Shown here: positions 54,956 through 62,480 of the stretch, one piece after another
Layout: every line of letters begins with the position of its first letter
How positions within the stretch are numbered: the first letter of the stretch is position 1
Source of the DNA: Paraburkholderia sp. BCC1884
GTDB lineage: Bacteria; Pseudomonadota; Gammaproteobacteria; Burkholderiales; Burkholderiaceae
Assembly: GCF_900996225.1 (NCBI RefSeq)
Contig: NZ_CAAJGL010000068.1
Coordinates: 868,001-932,000 of the forward strand
Length of the DNA stretch: 64,000 nucleotides
Direction of reading: 5' to 3'
Program-made: the position numbers and the translations under genes
The notes under the pieces: model-generated
Database searches by the model: none
Seen by the model: the letters and a program-made list of their open reading frames with translations, nothing else
Told to the model about the DNA's origin: nothing

Positions 54956-55002
54956 TTTCTACCTCCGTTACAGGTTGAATCCGCCACTCCGGAATAAATG
55001 CG

Positions 55003-55443
55003 CTATTCATCAAGTGGTAACAGCGCCAGCAGCAGGCGCCGCAACTCCTGCGTCTCCTCCGGCGACAGCTTCGCAGTAAGAATGCGCTCCACGTCTTCGA
55101 CTCGTGGGCGCAGTGCCGAAAGCTGCTTTTTGCCCGCCGGCGTGAGGAACAGGACATAGCTCCGCTTGTCGACAGGATCGTCGGAACGTTCGATTAATTC
55201 GTTTCGAACCATACGGGCAACAAGATCGGCGATGGTCGACCTGTCTACGTCGAGTTCATCCCCGAGCTGACGCTGGTTGACACCCGGCGTCCGATGCAGG
55301 ATTTCGAGTGCCGAGTACTGGACGCTTGTGATCTCGGTGGACACCTGGCTCTGCCATACGGCCAGATGCCGCTGCTGCGCACGGCGCACGAGGCTGCCGG
55401 TAAATCGGGAAAGCGTGTCGGGGTGATCGGGTCTGATCGGCAC
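55003..55443 (-). CDS. MarR-family repressor (MobR-like)
   Basis: A 146-residue MarR protein starting at GTG 55443, 3 bp after the hydroxylase stop. Winged HTH: YSALEILHRTPGVNQRQLGDELDVDRSTIADLVARMVRNELIERSDDPVDKRSYVLFLTPAGKKQL. In Comamonas, MarR-type MobR represses mobA and is released by 3-hydroxybenzoate. The same pairing here suggests equivalent control through the TTTGCC-N6-GGCAAA palindrome upstream of the hydroxylase. Confidence 0.85.
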   Translation of the reverse strand: MPIRPDHPDTLSRFTGSLVRRAQQRHLAVWQSQVSTEITSVQYSALEILHRTPGVNQRQLGDELDVDRSTIADLVARMVRNELIERSDDPVDKRSYVLFLTPAGKKQLSALRPRVEDVERILTAKLSPEETQELRRLLLALLPLDE

Positions 55444-55446
55444 TGG

Positions 55447-57360
55447 CTAGCGGTTCTGCGAAATGGGATCGGTTATAAAAATGGGCTTCAGGAACGAGTT
55501 CAACTCGGCGAAGGCATCGAGTGGGAGCACGTGCGCCACGTATTGATCCGGACGGACAACAACGAGCGCACCCCGTTCGCGATCGATGCCGCGCACGTCG
55601 AAGATATCAGTCGATACATCACGCGTAAATGCCTTTTCGTAATCGACAAGTCCATATCGACCCTTGCGCGGCAACAACGACGCATGCAGATCTTCAAGTC
55701 GCACCTCACGATGAGGTTTTTGCAGCACGGCGCGCAGATCGAAGACGCTATCGGCATCGACACCGGATGGTGTGGCGAGACGCACGACGGATTCTGACGA
55801 CGAGGTGAGCTGGTCGCAGAACGCGTTGAGTGCCTTACCGCTTGCGTCCGAGAATGCGTACAGGCGCCAGCGGCCATCTGCGCGAGCCACGTGACCAAGG
55901 TGCATCGGCCTGGCATCGGCTATGCGAATCACGGGTGCCGAATGAAACCGCGTGCCAATTGTGAAGCCATGCGCCAGCGACTGATGCGTGGCCTTACCTG
56001 TCAGTGCGCCCGGCTGGTAACGCGTCGCGACGCCCGCTGTATATCGGCCCGCGCGCACGAAATACGCCTGAAGTTCCGCGGGATCGACTCCGCCCGCTTC
56101 GGAATGCGCCGGATCCTTCGGCGCAGCCGCCATCATCGCGGACCACTCCTTATCGAAGTTGATCAGTTCCTGTGCGACAGGCTGGCGTTCGTCCGAATAC
56201 GAGCGCAGCAGACTCGCGTGACTGCGTCCCTGCAGCACGGCCCCGAGCTTCCAGCCGAGATTGAAGCCGTCCTGCATCGACACGTTCATACCCTGACCCG
56301 CTTTCGCGCTGTGCGTATGGCAGGCATCGCCTGCAATGAAGACGCGCGGCTCACGCGATGTCCCGTCGCCCGCAATTGCATCGTCGAAACGCGACGTCAG
56401 CCGTTGCCCCACTTCGTACACTGAAAACCAGGCGACTTCTTTCACGTCCAGCGAATACGGATGAAGGATCCCTTGCGCAGTCTGAATGATGCGCTCGACC
56501 GTGGTCTGTTTGATTGCGTCGCGATTCTCCGGTCTGACTTCGCCGAGATCGACGTAAAAGCGTACGAGATAGCCGCCTTCACGCGGAATGATCAGCAGGT
56601 TGCCTTTGCTCGCCGATTGGATTGCTGCCTTCAGACGGATGTCCGGAAAATCAGTTGCGGCAAGCGCATCCATCACGCCCCACGCGTGATTGGCGGCGTC
56701 GCCATTCAGCGTCTGACCGATCGCCGTACGCACGCGGCTTCGCGCACCGTCGCAACCCACCACATAGCGTGCGCGAACGGTGACTGCTTCGCCAGATTGC
56801 GCTCCATCCGTGCGGCGCAACGTGACATGCACGGGATACTCGTCGGTATCGACGCGCTTTACGTCGATGACTTCGAGACCGTAATCCGGTTCGAGCCGTT
56901 GTGCGGACCGGCGCATCAGATCGAGCAGATACTCTTGCACCCGCGCCTGATTCACGATGACATGGGGAAACTCGGAGATACCTGTTTCGGTATCCTGAAC
57001 ACGTCCGGTACGCCTGATCGCGCCGAGATTGTCGGCATCCGGTCTCCAGAAGACGGTTTCATTGACCCAATACGCTTCGCGGAGCAGGCGATCGCTAAGG
57101 CCGAATGCGTTGAACATCTCGACCGTCCGGCAGGCGACACCATCTGCCTGTCCCATCAGCAACGGCCCCAATCGACGTTCGACAATGCGCGTCGTAATCG
57201 ACGGAAACTGCGACAACTGCGCCGCAAGCACGAGCCCCGCAGGACCGCTGCCGACGATGAGCACGTCGACTGCTTCGGGCAGATCGACCCGAGGCGCACC
57301 CTCGGCGGCCGGTTCGATCATCGGATCGTCCGTACGAAAACCGTTGAGATGAAATTGCAT
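55447..57360 (-). CDS. mobA: FAD-dependent aromatic hydroxylase (3-hydroxybenzoate 4-monooxygenase, MobA-like)
   Basis: A 637-residue phenol-hydroxylase-type flavoprotein; MobA of Comamonas is about this length. FAD motifs: VLIVGSGPAGLVLAAQ (33-48), the DG-type YVVGCDGARSRVR near 200, and GD motif FIAGDACHTHSAKAGQGMNVSMQD near 345. The C-terminal thioredoxin-like domain of phenol hydroxylases is present from about residue 460. MobA converts 3-hydroxybenzoate to protocatechuate with NADPH and oxygen. The call rests on length, motifs and the MarR neighbour; a related hydroxylated aromatic is possible. Confidence 0.82.
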   Translation of the reverse strand: MQFHLNGFRTDDPMIEPAAEGAPRVDLPEAVDVLIVGSGPAGLVLAAQLSQFPSITTRIVERRLGPLLMGQADGVACRTVEMFNAFGLSDRLLREAYWVNETVFWRPDADNLGAIRRTGRVQDTETGISEFPHVIVNQARVQEYLLDLMRRSAQRLEPDYGLEVIDVKRVDTDEYPVHVTLRRTDGAQSGEAVTVRARYVVGCDGARSRVRTAIGQTLNGDAANHAWGVMDALAATDFPDIRLKAAIQSASKGNLLIIPREGGYLVRFYVDLGEVRPENRDAIKQTTVERIIQTAQGILHPYSLDVKEVAWFSVYEVGQRLTSRFDDAIAGDGTSREPRVFIAGDACHTHSAKAGQGMNVSMQDGFNLGWKLGAVLQGRSHASLLRSYSDERQPVAQELINFDKEWSAMMAAAPKDPAHSEAGGVDPAELQAYFVRAGRYTAGVATRYQPGALTGKATHQSLAHGFTIGTRFHSAPVIRIADARPMHLGHVARADGRWRLYAFSDASGKALNAFCDQLTSSSESVVRLATPSGVDADSVFDLRAVLQKPHREVRLEDLHASLLPRKGRYGLVDYEKAFTRDVSTDIFDVRGIDRERGALVVVRPDQYVAHVLPLDAFAELNSFLKPIFITDPISQNR

Positions 57361-57380
57361 GATGTCGTCCTCTGTATGTC

Positions 57381-57428
57381 TTTGCCTACTCTGGCAAACA
57401 ATATACTCCGTACACCAACTATATCCAA
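57381..57428 (-). promoter_or_regulatory. Promoter and operator of the mobA-like gene
   Basis: On the minus strand -35 TTGGAT (57428-57423), 17-bp spacer, -10 TATATT (57405-57400). The perfect palindrome TTTGCC-N6-GGCAAA (57381-57398) lies immediately downstream of the -10, over the expected start site, which suits MarR-type repression. Confidence 0.7.
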
Positions 57429-57476
57429 GCGCTTCCTGTTTTCCTACCGTTTACCCTGGGATCCCGACACGTTCCG

Positions 57477-57911
57477 CTAATACGCCACGTTCTCGACTGA
57501 TTCGCAGGCAGCGCGGATGAATTCAGGCACAGGGACGGCCTTCAACCGTCCATCGTCCTGCTTGACGCACAGGGCGCGCGTCGCCTGCCCTTCGCAGATC
57601 AGCGTATCGTTGCGCATGATCCGATGGCTCTGGATAAAGACTTTGCCGCGCCATTCCTCGATTCGTGTATGCACCACCAGACTTTCGCCGTAAGTTGCCG
57701 AGGTGTGAAAACGCGTATGCATTTCGAGCAACGGCGCGCCGATGCAATGCGGCAGGGTTTGCATCTCCCGCCAAGGCGGCAGACCGCAATGTATAAAATA
57801 ATCGTGCGACGCTGCGTCCATCCAGCGCGAGAAGTTAGGGAAGAAAACAATTCCGGCCGGGTCACAATCGCCGAATTGCACGTCAATACGATAGACAGTT
57901 TCTTTACTCAC
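57477..57911 (-). CDS. 4-hydroxybenzoyl-CoA thioesterase-type hotdog enzyme
   Basis: The protein is 144 residues from a GTG at 57911 with CAGGAG upstream; longer frames start inside the operator region. The segment FGDCDPAGIV followed by PN.SRWMDAAS and YFIHCGLPPW matches, as I recall it, the Pseudomonas CBS3 4-hydroxybenzoyl-CoA thioesterase very closely, including catalytic Asp17 at the same residue number. It would hydrolyse a hydroxybenzoyl-CoA to the free acid plus CoA. First gene of the minus arm, 116 bp before the hydroxylase that would use the product. Confidence 0.88.
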   Translation of the reverse strand: MSKETVYRIDVQFGDCDPAGIVFFPNFSRWMDAASHDYFIHCGLPPWREMQTLPHCIGAPLLEMHTRFHTSATYGESLVVHTRIEEWRGKVFIQSHRIMRNDTLICEGQATRALCVKQDDGRLKAVPVPEFIRAACESVENVAY

Positions 57912-57940
57912 GGGTCCATGCTCCTGCTTCCAGTTCAACC

Positions 57941-57985
57941 ATTGTGCGCGGGTCGCCTGCGCAACACTGTCGATGCGACGACAGT
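57941..57985. promoter_or_regulatory. CRP-like palindrome site 1 between thioesterase and crp genes
   Basis: ACTGTCG (57966-57972), six bases, CGACAGT (57979-57985): CRP-type TGT.N..ACA symmetry with TGTCG-N6-CGACA. For the minus-strand thioesterase, a CACAAT -10 (57946-57941) would give a start site near 57934, putting the palindrome centre at about -41.5, the class-II activator position. Identical arms recur at 58768-58787. Confidence 0.75.
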
Positions 57986-58023
57986 TCGCATCAACGTCGT
58001 TCAATTCCCTTTGGAGTGACGAT

Positions 58024-58728
58024 ATGACGAAGCAAAAGCGGACGGTCACGGTGTCGCTCACCCTCGACGAACTGCTCGCGCAGTCGTCGTGGTTCGGCAA
58101 GCTGGACGAAGCCGCAAAGGCCCGCGTGCGCGCTGAAGCGTCCGAGCGCGCGGTCTCAGCCGGTCAGGTTCTTGGACATCATGGCGAGCGGCAACATGTC
58201 TGGTTCGGCGTGCTCGAAGGGCTGATCAAATGGTCGATCACGGCCCGCGACGGACAAACGGTGACCCTGGGTGGCCAGTCCGTCGGCAGCTGGTTCGGAG
58301 AAGGCACGCTGATTCGCAACCTGCCGCGCGAGTCGGATCTCATCGCGTTACGCGATAGCCGCGTCGCGCAGATTCCGCGCGCGACCTTCGAATGGCTTCG
58401 CGAACACCATCCGTCGTTCAACGATTTTTTGCTGTTGCGGGTCAACGAGCGGCTGCACTGGTTCATGGGCGCCGTCGCGGCGTACGGCCTGCTCGATACG
58501 GATAGCCTTGTCGCCAGAGCGCTCGTCGGCATGGTGCATCCGCTGTCCAATCCGAGCGGTGCGGCGCATCTCCAACTGTCCCAGGATGAGCTCGCCAACC
58601 TCGCCGGCGTCTCGCGGCAGACGTGCAACAAGGCGATGACCCGCTTCAAGAATGCGGGTCTGGTACGCACCGAATACGGCGGCATCGTCGTGCTGGATCT
58701 GGCTGGCCTTCAGAATCTGGGCCGCTAG
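58024..58728 (+). CDS. Crp/Fnr-family regulator of the catabolic cluster
   Basis: The protein is 234 residues from the ATG at 58024 (GGAG, spacing 7). N-terminal cyclic-nucleotide-binding-like barrel without the Fnr cysteines, dimer helix around 130-165, and a C-terminal HTH_Crp (185-215). The recognition helix reads SRQTCNK at 197-203 where E. coli CRP has SRETVGR: the DNA-reading Glu is Gln and the second Arg is Lys. That fits a site changed from TGTGA to TGTCG, as in the two palindromes flanking this gene. Effector unknown. Confidence 0.85.
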   Translation: MTKQKRTVTVSLTLDELLAQSSWFGKLDEAAKARVRAEASERAVSAGQVLGHHGERQHVWFGVLEGLIKWSITARDGQTVTLGGQSVGSWFGEGTLIRNLPRESDLIALRDSRVAQIPRATFEWLREHHPSFNDFLLLRVNERLHWFMGAVAAYGLLDTDSLVARALVGMVHPLSNPSGAAHLQLSQDELANLAGVSRQTCNKAMTRFKNAGLVRTEYGGIVVLDLAGLQNLGR

Positions 58729-58767
58729 CGCCGCGTCCGCCGCGAGTTAGTGTTTACGCTGTCCGCG

Positions 58768-58812
58768 ACTGTCGCGCCATCGACAGTCGTGCGGGCGGTC
58801 GCCCGAAATAAT
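58768..58812 (+). promoter_or_regulatory. CRP-like palindrome site 2 and promoter of the MFS-BKACE operon
   Basis: ACTGTCG (58768-58774), six bases, CGACAGT (58781-58787), with AATAAT as a -10 at 58807-58812. The implied start near 58819 puts the palindrome centre at about -41.5. Only the central six bases differ from site 1. Confidence 0.75.
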
Positions 58813-58841
58813 GCGTGTCATACAAGATCAGGAGACACGCA

Positions 58842-60209
58842 ATGATACGCGCCCGTTCGCTAACGCCGGCAGCCGCGCTGCTCGACCATTCGTCAGACGA
58901 GATGGTGGAAGACGCACTCTTCCGGAAGATCAGCTGGCGCGTCATGCCGCTCGTTCTCATCGCTTACATCTGCGCGTTCCTCGACCGGATCAACATCGGT
59001 TATGCGCAACTGCAGATGAAGCATGATCTGGCCTTCTCCGATGCTGTGTATGGACTCGGCGCCGGCATTTTCTTCGTAACGTACCTGCTCTTCGAGGTGC
59101 CGAGCAATCTCCTGCTCGAAAAGATCGGTGCGCGGCTAACCTTCCTGAGAATCATGGTGCTGTGGGGCCTCGCGTCGGCGGCGACCGCATTCGTTTCGGC
59201 GCCATGGCAGTTCTACGCGATCAGGCTGTTGCTCGGCGTCTTCGAAGCCGGCTTCTTCCCCGGAATCATCCTGTATCTGACGTACTGGTATCCGAGCCAA
59301 CGCCGCGGCCGAGTCACGGGTCTGTTCCTCTTCGGTATGCCGATTACGGGTGTGCTGGGCGGCCCGTTATCGGGCGCCATCATGAGCGGCCTGGAAGGCT
59401 TTGGCGGCATGCACGGCTGGCAGTGGCTGTTCCTCGTGGAAGGACTGCCGACTGTTCTGCTGGGATTTGTACTGTATCGCATGCTTCCGGACAGTCCGTC
59501 CCGTGCGCCCTGGCTGAGCAGCGCCGAGAAGACGCTGGTGCAAAAGGTTCTGGATGCCGACCATCGTGGTGAGACGAAAGCCGGACACCGCGGACATCTC
59601 GCCGCCGCCCTGACGGACCCGAAGACTTACGTGCTCGCATTCATTTACTTCTGCTGCGCCTGCGCCGTCTACACGCTGACCTTCTGGCTGCCGACCATGA
59701 TCAAGGGACTCGGTATCGCCCCGATCGCGACGATCGGCTGGTACACGGCGGTGCCTTATATTTTCGGTGCGCTGGGCGTGCTCGTCATCAGCCGCAGTTC
59801 TGACCGTTTCAAAGAGCGTCGCTGGCACGTCGGCGGAACGTTGGCACTCGGTGCTGTTGCTCTGGCGTCGACTTCGTATCTCGGCACGGCGGTCGTTCCG
59901 GTCATGGTCCTGCTCTGCGCCGCCTCGTTCTTTATCTTTGGCGGCGGCTCGCTGTTCTGGTCGATTCCGCCGACCTATCTGGACCGTCATGCCGCTGCCG
60001 CCGGCATCGCCGTGATCAGTTCGTTGGGTATCCTCGGCGGGTTCGTCAGCCCGACGCTGATCGGCATGATCAAGAGCGCAACAGGCAGCATCCAGATGGG
60101 CCTGCTGGCGTTGACCGCGCTCGTCATCTGCGGCGGACTCACGATTCTTCTCGGCCTGCCCAGAAGCGCGCTTCGCGTGGGTTCAGACGATACCGCCAGC
60201 GCGCACTAA
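58842..60209 (+). CDS. MFS transporter, anion:cation symporter (ACS) type
   Basis: The protein is 455 residues from the ATG at 58842 (AGGAG, spacing 7). Twelve segments with the ACS-family hallmarks: [66 protein letters not shown]. Members import organic acids such as phthalate, tartrate, glucarate and hydroxybenzoates. As first gene of the plus arm it presumably imports the pathway substrate. Confidence 0.88.
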   Translation: MIRARSLTPAAALLDHSSDEMVEDALFRKISWRVMPLVLIAYICAFLDRINIGYAQLQMKHDLAFSDAVYGLGAGIFFVTYLLFEVPSNLLLEKIGARLTFLRIMVLWGLASAATAFVSAPWQFYAIRLLLGVFEAGFFPGIILYLTYWYPSQRRGRVTGLFLFGMPITGVLGGPLSGAIMSGLEGFGGMHGWQWLFLVEGLPTVLLGFVLYRMLPDSPSRAPWLSSAEKTLVQKVLDADHRGETKAGHRGHLAAALTDPKTYVLAFIYFCCACAVYTLTFWLPTMIKGLGIAPIATIGWYTAVPYIFGALGVLVISRSSDRFKERRWHVGGTLALGAVALASTSYLGTAVVPVMVLLCAASFFIFGGGSLFWSIPPTYLDRHAAAAGIAVISSLGILGGFVSPTLIGMIKSATGSIQMGLLALTALVICGGLTILLGLPRSALRVGSDDTASAH

Positions 60210-60246
60210 AGAACATTCAGTCCATTTTTCTCTGGAGAGCATCAGC

Positions 60247-61167
60247 ATGAGCAAGCCCAAAGTAATCGTGACAGTGGCCCCGACGGGCGGCATGGCCAGC
60301 AAGAAAATGAATCCGGCCTTGCCGACGCAGCCGCAGGAAATCGCAGACGACACGTATCGCTGCTACAACGCGGGCGCGAGCGTGGTCGCCGTGCACGCGC
60401 GACGTCCCGACGACGAAGCCACCTGTGACCCGGCGATCTACAGCCGGATCAACCGCCTGATCCGCGATAAATGCGACATCATTCTCAACAACTCGACAGG
60501 TGGCGGGATCAATGGCGACATGGTGCGCGAACTCGACAACGGCCTGTGGGAAATCCAGTGGGAAGAACGCCTGAAGGGCATGCAAGGTGATGGCGTCGAG
60601 ATGTGCACGCTTGACGCGCAGACGGTAATTGCGAGTTTCGGCGGCAAGGAAATTCTGGTGGCAACGCCGCCTTCGCGAATCCGGCAGATCGCGCAAATGA
60701 TGAAAGCGCGCGGCATCAAGCCGGAATGGGAAGTGTTCGGACTTGCCGACATCGTCCAGGACGTTCAGCGCGCGATCAACGAGGGTCTCGACGACGCGCC
60801 ACACTTCATCAATATCGTCATCGGCGCCAATGCCTTTCAGGGCGCGCTGCCCTACACGCCGCGCTTACTGCAGACGATGGTCGACCACCTGCCCCGACAC
60901 ACCGTTTTCAACGTCAGCGCGATCGGCGCGGCGCAGTTGCCTGCCGCGATGAACTCGCTGCTGCTTGGCGGCCATGTGCGCGTCGGGCTGGAAGACAACC
61001 TCTACTACAGGCAGGGGGAGCTCTCGACCAATGTCCAACTGGTCGAACGGCTGGTTCGCCTCGTGCGTGAAATGGGCTACGAGCCGGCGACGCCCTCTGA
61101 GGCACGCGAGATCATCGGCTTGCAACCGCTGCGTGAAGTGGTCCACGCAGCCGGCCTGGAGGCTTAA
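60247..61167 (+). CDS. Beta-keto acid cleavage enzyme (BKACE, DUF849), divergent active site
   Basis: A 306-residue TIM-barrel [38 protein letters not shown] at 80-90, [10 protein letters not shown], and RVGLED (Arg245, Glu249, Asp250, the zinc/catalytic set of Kce). The first zinc histidine of Kce (HxH) is Ala48 here (VVAVHAR, His50 kept), and the position of Kce Glu14 is Met16. BKACEs join a 3-keto acid with acetyl-CoA to give acetoacetate and the shortened acyl-CoA. GGAG precedes the ATG. In carnitine breakdown (CdhC) the same enzyme acts next to a 3-hydroxyacid dehydrogenase and a thioesterase. Confidence 0.85.
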   Translation: MSKPKVIVTVAPTGGMASKKMNPALPTQPQEIADDTYRCYNAGASVVAVHARRPDDEATCDPAIYSRINRLIRDKCDIILNNSTGGGINGDMVRELDNGLWEIQWEERLKGMQGDGVEMCTLDAQTVIASFGGKEILVATPPSRIRQIAQMMKARGIKPEWEVFGLADIVQDVQRAINEGLDDAPHFINIVIGANAFQGALPYTPRLLQTMVDHLPRHTVFNVSAIGAAQLPAAMNSLLLGGHVRVGLEDNLYYRQGELSTNVQLVERLVRLVREMGYEPATPSEAREIIGLQPLREVVHAAGLEA

Positions 61168-61170
61168 GCA

Positions 61171-62112
61171 ATGACTAGGCGACCTACTACCGTCGCGGCT
61201 GTCGGCACCGGTGTGATCGGCGCGGGCTGGGCGACGCACTTTCTCGCTCGCGGTTTCGCCGTCACTGCAACGGACCCCGCCGAAGGCGCCGAATCGCGGC
61301 TGCGCAACTCGGTCGACGACAACTGGCCGGCCGTCGAACGATTGGGACTGGCGGAGGGCGCCTCTCGCGACAATCTGACGTTCACGACGGACCTGAAAGC
61401 CGCCGTGCGCGATGCCGACTTTATTCAGGAAAGCGGACCGGAACGTCTGGACATCAAGCGAAAGCTGATCGCGAGCATCGAATCAGCGGCGCAGGCAACC
61501 ACTCTGATCGCCTCATCGTCTTCGGGTCTTTCGATCAGCGAGATCCAGGCTGGTGCCAGCCATCCGGAACGGATCGTGTTGGGACATCCGTTCAATCCTT
61601 CCCACATCATTCCGTTAGTGGAAGTTTGCGGCGGTAGCCTCACATCGCCTGACAGCATCACGAAGACGATGGCGTTCTATGCATCGACGGGCAAGAAGGT
61701 CATCAGAATCAACAAGGAGATCAAAGGTCATATCGCCAACCGGCTTCAGGCGGCGATATGGCAGGAAGCGATCAGCCTCGTGGAGCGTGGAATCGCTTCC
61801 GTGGAAGACATCGACACGGCGATTTCTCATGGTCCGGGACTTCGCTGGGCGCTGCTTGGTCCATTCCTCAATCTTCATGCATCGGGTGGCGCTGGCGGGA
61901 TGAAGCATGTGCTGCAGCATCTGGGTCCAGCGCAGCGCGAATGGGCCAACGATCTTGGTAAGTATCCCGCGACGGATGACTATATCGAGTCGATCTCGGC
62001 AGGCGTCGAAGTGGAATTGGCGTCGTACGATTTTTCTGAAATGCTTCGCCAGCGTGATGAACTGCTGATTCAATTGCTGGAGGCTAAGCGCAATTGTGCT
62101 GAGATCCCGTGA
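61171..62112 (+). CDS. 3-hydroxyacid dehydrogenase (carnitine dehydrogenase/lambda-crystallin type)
   Basis: A 313-residue 3-hydroxyacyl-CoA-dehydrogenase-superfamily protein. Rossmann motif GTGVIGAGW (about 12-20), dimer SSSSGLSIS, catalytic His in GHPFNPSHIIPLVEV, and the C-terminal helical domain KEIKGHIANRLQAAIWQEAISLVERGIAS. It resembles CdhA and gulonate dehydrogenase, which oxidise free 3-hydroxyacids, rather than FadB. It starts 3 bp after the BKACE stop with GGAGG inside that gene, so the two are tightly coupled. It would make the 3-keto acid for the BKACE. Confidence 0.85.
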   Translation: MTRRPTTVAAVGTGVIGAGWATHFLARGFAVTATDPAEGAESRLRNSVDDNWPAVERLGLAEGASRDNLTFTTDLKAAVRDADFIQESGPERLDIKRKLIASIESAAQATTLIASSSSGLSISEIQAGASHPERIVLGHPFNPSHIIPLVEVCGGSLTSPDSITKTMAFYASTGKKVIRINKEIKGHIANRLQAAIWQEAISLVERGIASVEDIDTAISHGPGLRWALLGPFLNLHASGGAGGMKHVLQHLGPAQREWANDLGKYPATDDYIESISAGVEVELASYDFSEMLRQRDELLIQLLEAKRNCAEIP

Positions 62113-62365
62113 GCGCAGTCTTGTTTTCCGCTTCAGCGCCTGGTGACAAAGCTTCGCACGAGTGCTTTCGCATCTGACTACAACATGGCGTCCGTCGCCG
62201 CAACTCCTACCGCCCGTACATGAAGTTTTCGGAGCATGGTAGTTCGTGGTTGAGTGGACAAGTACCGGCAATGCGACTTCTCGCTACCTCTCCAGGACGA
62301 GAATGACAAGGCCAACGACGCGAAGCCGACGGTCGGCAATCGCCAATCGAATGGCTGCTTGCGGG
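62113..62365. other. Gap between cluster end and IS element, nothing recognised
   Basis: No hairpin or ORF could be supported downstream of the dehydrogenase stop. Confidence 0.45.
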
Positions 62366-62381
62366 CGATTCTGTTGAAAAA
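62366..62381 (+). repeat. IS terminal inverted repeat, left
   Basis: CGATTCTGTTGAAAAA, exact inverse of 63961-63976; followed by GTCG. Confidence 0.85.
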
Positions 62382-62480
62382 GTCGAGTTTTGATTTGGGG
62401 CACGGGCTTTGGCAATACGTTTCGAGCTGGAAAATTCAGGGAGGCGGCGTTCCTGCAAGGCGCGACGCCCCCGTTTCTCG

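Noticed and set aside
60247..62112. Carnitine catabolism operon (cdhC-cdhA)
   Set aside because: The gene logic matches, but the dehydrogenase is closer to lambda-crystallin-type enzymes by eye, the BKACE active site differs, the thioesterase is of hydroxybenzoyl type and an aromatic hydroxylase adjoins. Kept only as an alternative.
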